6,207 nt of DNA from JBBKWX01 sp037969175 (lineage in GTDB: Bacteria > Bacteroidota > Bacteroidia > AKYH767-A > JBBKVM01): contig JBBKWX010000164.1 in assembly GCA_037969175.1 (NCBI GenBank), forward strand, positions 1 through 6,207, in the 5' to 3' direction. Shown here piece by piece: positions 5,458 to 6,207 of this stretch. Every line of letters begins with the position of its first letter. Position 1 is the first letter of the stretch. A program made the position numbers and the translations under genes. The notes beneath the pieces are model-generated. The model was not told where the DNA came from. It worked only from the letters and a program-made list of their open reading frames with translations, and searched no databases.

Positions 5458-6207
5458 ATGGAACGGATGAAAGCAGTGATCGTTGATGATGAAAAGAACG
5501 GACGTGAAAGCCTCAGTAGTATGGTGGAACGGTTTTGTCCGGAAGTGAATGTTATTGGACTTGCGTCATCTGCTCTTGAGGGATATGAGATGGTAAAGAT
5601 CTCAAAACCGGATCTGGTTTTTCTGGATATTGAAATGCCAATGCATAATGGTTTTGATATGCTTGAAATGTTTAAGAATATAGATTTCTCAGTAATCTTT
5701 ACCACAGCCTATGATCAGTATGCAGTAAAAGCAATCAAGTATTCGGCACTTGATTATTTGTTGAAACCTGTAGATCCGGACGAACTAAAAGCTTCAATCG
5801 ATAAGGTTGATAAACGAAAAAGAAATACTTCGGATCTCAAAGAAAAGTTTGATACACTTTTGTCAAACTTAAAACATGACAGTAAAAGAAAAAAGGTTGC
5901 AATACCGGATGGAGACGGGCTGGTTTTTATTTATGTTGATGAAATAATCCGTTGCGAATCGGATAGTAATTACACCTACTTTTTTATTCAGGGAGGTAAA
6001 AAGATCACGGCTTCCAGAACGATGCGTGATTTTGAAGATATGTTTGCCGATGAGAATTTTTTCCGTGTTCATCGGTCCCATCTTATAAATCTGGATCATA
6101 TCAAACGATATATGAAAGGTGACGGAGGCTATGTGATCATGGACGATGGATCTAAAGTAGAGGTCTCCAGAAGGAAAAAGAATGAGTTTGCTGAAAAGCT
6201 GGCTGAG
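5458..6207 (+). CDS. LytTR-family response regulator (partial, last few codons beyond window)
   Basis: This is the cytoplasmic partner of the preceding kinase; its ATG lies one base after the kinase stop codon, so translation is probably coupled. The receiver domain (about 4-120) has the acidic pair Asp10/Asp11, phosphoacceptor Asp57 in FLDIEMP, Thr82/Thr83 in FTTAYDQYA and Lys103 in YLLKPVD. A charged linker (119-145) leads to a LytTR DNA-binding domain (about 146-247) with the hallmarks VDEIIRCESDSNYTYFF, FFRVHRSHLINLDHIKRY and VEVSRRKKNEF. LytTR proteins bind paired direct repeats, and a matching pair lies upstream of this operon at 3183-3212. The frame stays open for 250 codons to the right edge; family members usually end at this point of the domain, so only a few residues are likely missing. 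Met4 (MKAVIVDDE) is a possible alternative start. There is no clear Shine-Dalgarno sequence. Confidence 0.95.
   Translation, partial: MERMKAVIVDDEKNGRESLSSMVERFCPEVNVIGLASSALEGYEMVKISKPDLVFLDIEMPMHNGFDMLEMFKNIDFSVIFTTAYDQYAVKAIKYSALDYLLKPVDPDELKASIDKVDKRKRNTSDLKEKFDTLLSNLKHDSKRKKVAIPDGDGLVFIYVDEIIRCESDSNYTYFFIQGGKKITASRTMRDFEDMFADENFFRVHRSHLINLDHIKRYMKGDGGYVIMDDGSKVEVSRRKKNEFAEKLAE

Noticed and set aside
5451..6099. Minus-strand open frames opposite the response regulator
   Set aside because: The receiver and LytTR motifs show that the plus strand is coding; the antisense peptides show no recognisable motif.
3261..6207. Classification as a one-piece hybrid two-component system (SusR/HTCS type)
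   Set aside because: Kinase and regulator are separate genes with a one-base gap, the output domain is LytTR rather than AraC, and the kinase is of the LytS/YpdA type.

Overview
The window looks like chromosomal DNA from a member of the Bacteroidota. Three things point that way: promoter-like TAnnTTTG boxes without Shine-Dalgarno sequences, a reg_prop/Y_Y_Y sensor kinase paired with a LytTR regulator, and a suf cluster led by an A-type carrier gene. There are six protein genes. Two are cut by the window edges: sufB at the left, and the LytTR regulator at the right, which is probably only a few codons short. No RNA gene, mobile element, CRISPR array or phage feature was seen.

Left block (1-1242, minus strand): an Fe-S cluster assembly operon is read leftwards. 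The A-type carrier gene (sufA-like) comes first and sufB follows after 49 bases; further suf genes would lie beyond the left edge. A good Bacteroidota-type promoter sits upstream of sufA. Centre-left (1402-2442, plus strand): thiL, encoding thiamine-monophosphate kinase, is divergent from suf. Its only visible promoter box lies so close to the ATG that the mRNA may be leaderless. A perfect 17-bp hairpin at 2460-2500 serves as a shared terminator for thiL and the convergent gene to its right.

Right block: a small lipoprotein of unknown function (2514-3059, minus) diverges from a two-component operon (3261-6207, plus). The operon encodes a membrane sensor kinase (signal peptide, one 7-bladed propeller, Y_Y_Y domain, one transmembrane helix, LytS/YpdA-type His_kinase domain) and, one base after its stop codon, a LytTR response regulator. 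The kinase would sense a periplasmic signal and phosphorylate the regulator, which would bind DNA as a dimer on direct repeats.

The most interesting signal is in the divergent intergenic region. It is a pair of direct repeats (TACCGTTTACA and TACCGTTCACA) with a 21-bp period, which is the published geometry of LytTR binding sites. The pair lies just upstream of a candidate -7 box. This suggests that the system regulates itself, and perhaps the lipoprotein gene as well. It also argues that the kinase starts at 3261 rather than 3225. The rest of the window is ordinary housekeeping and signalling content.
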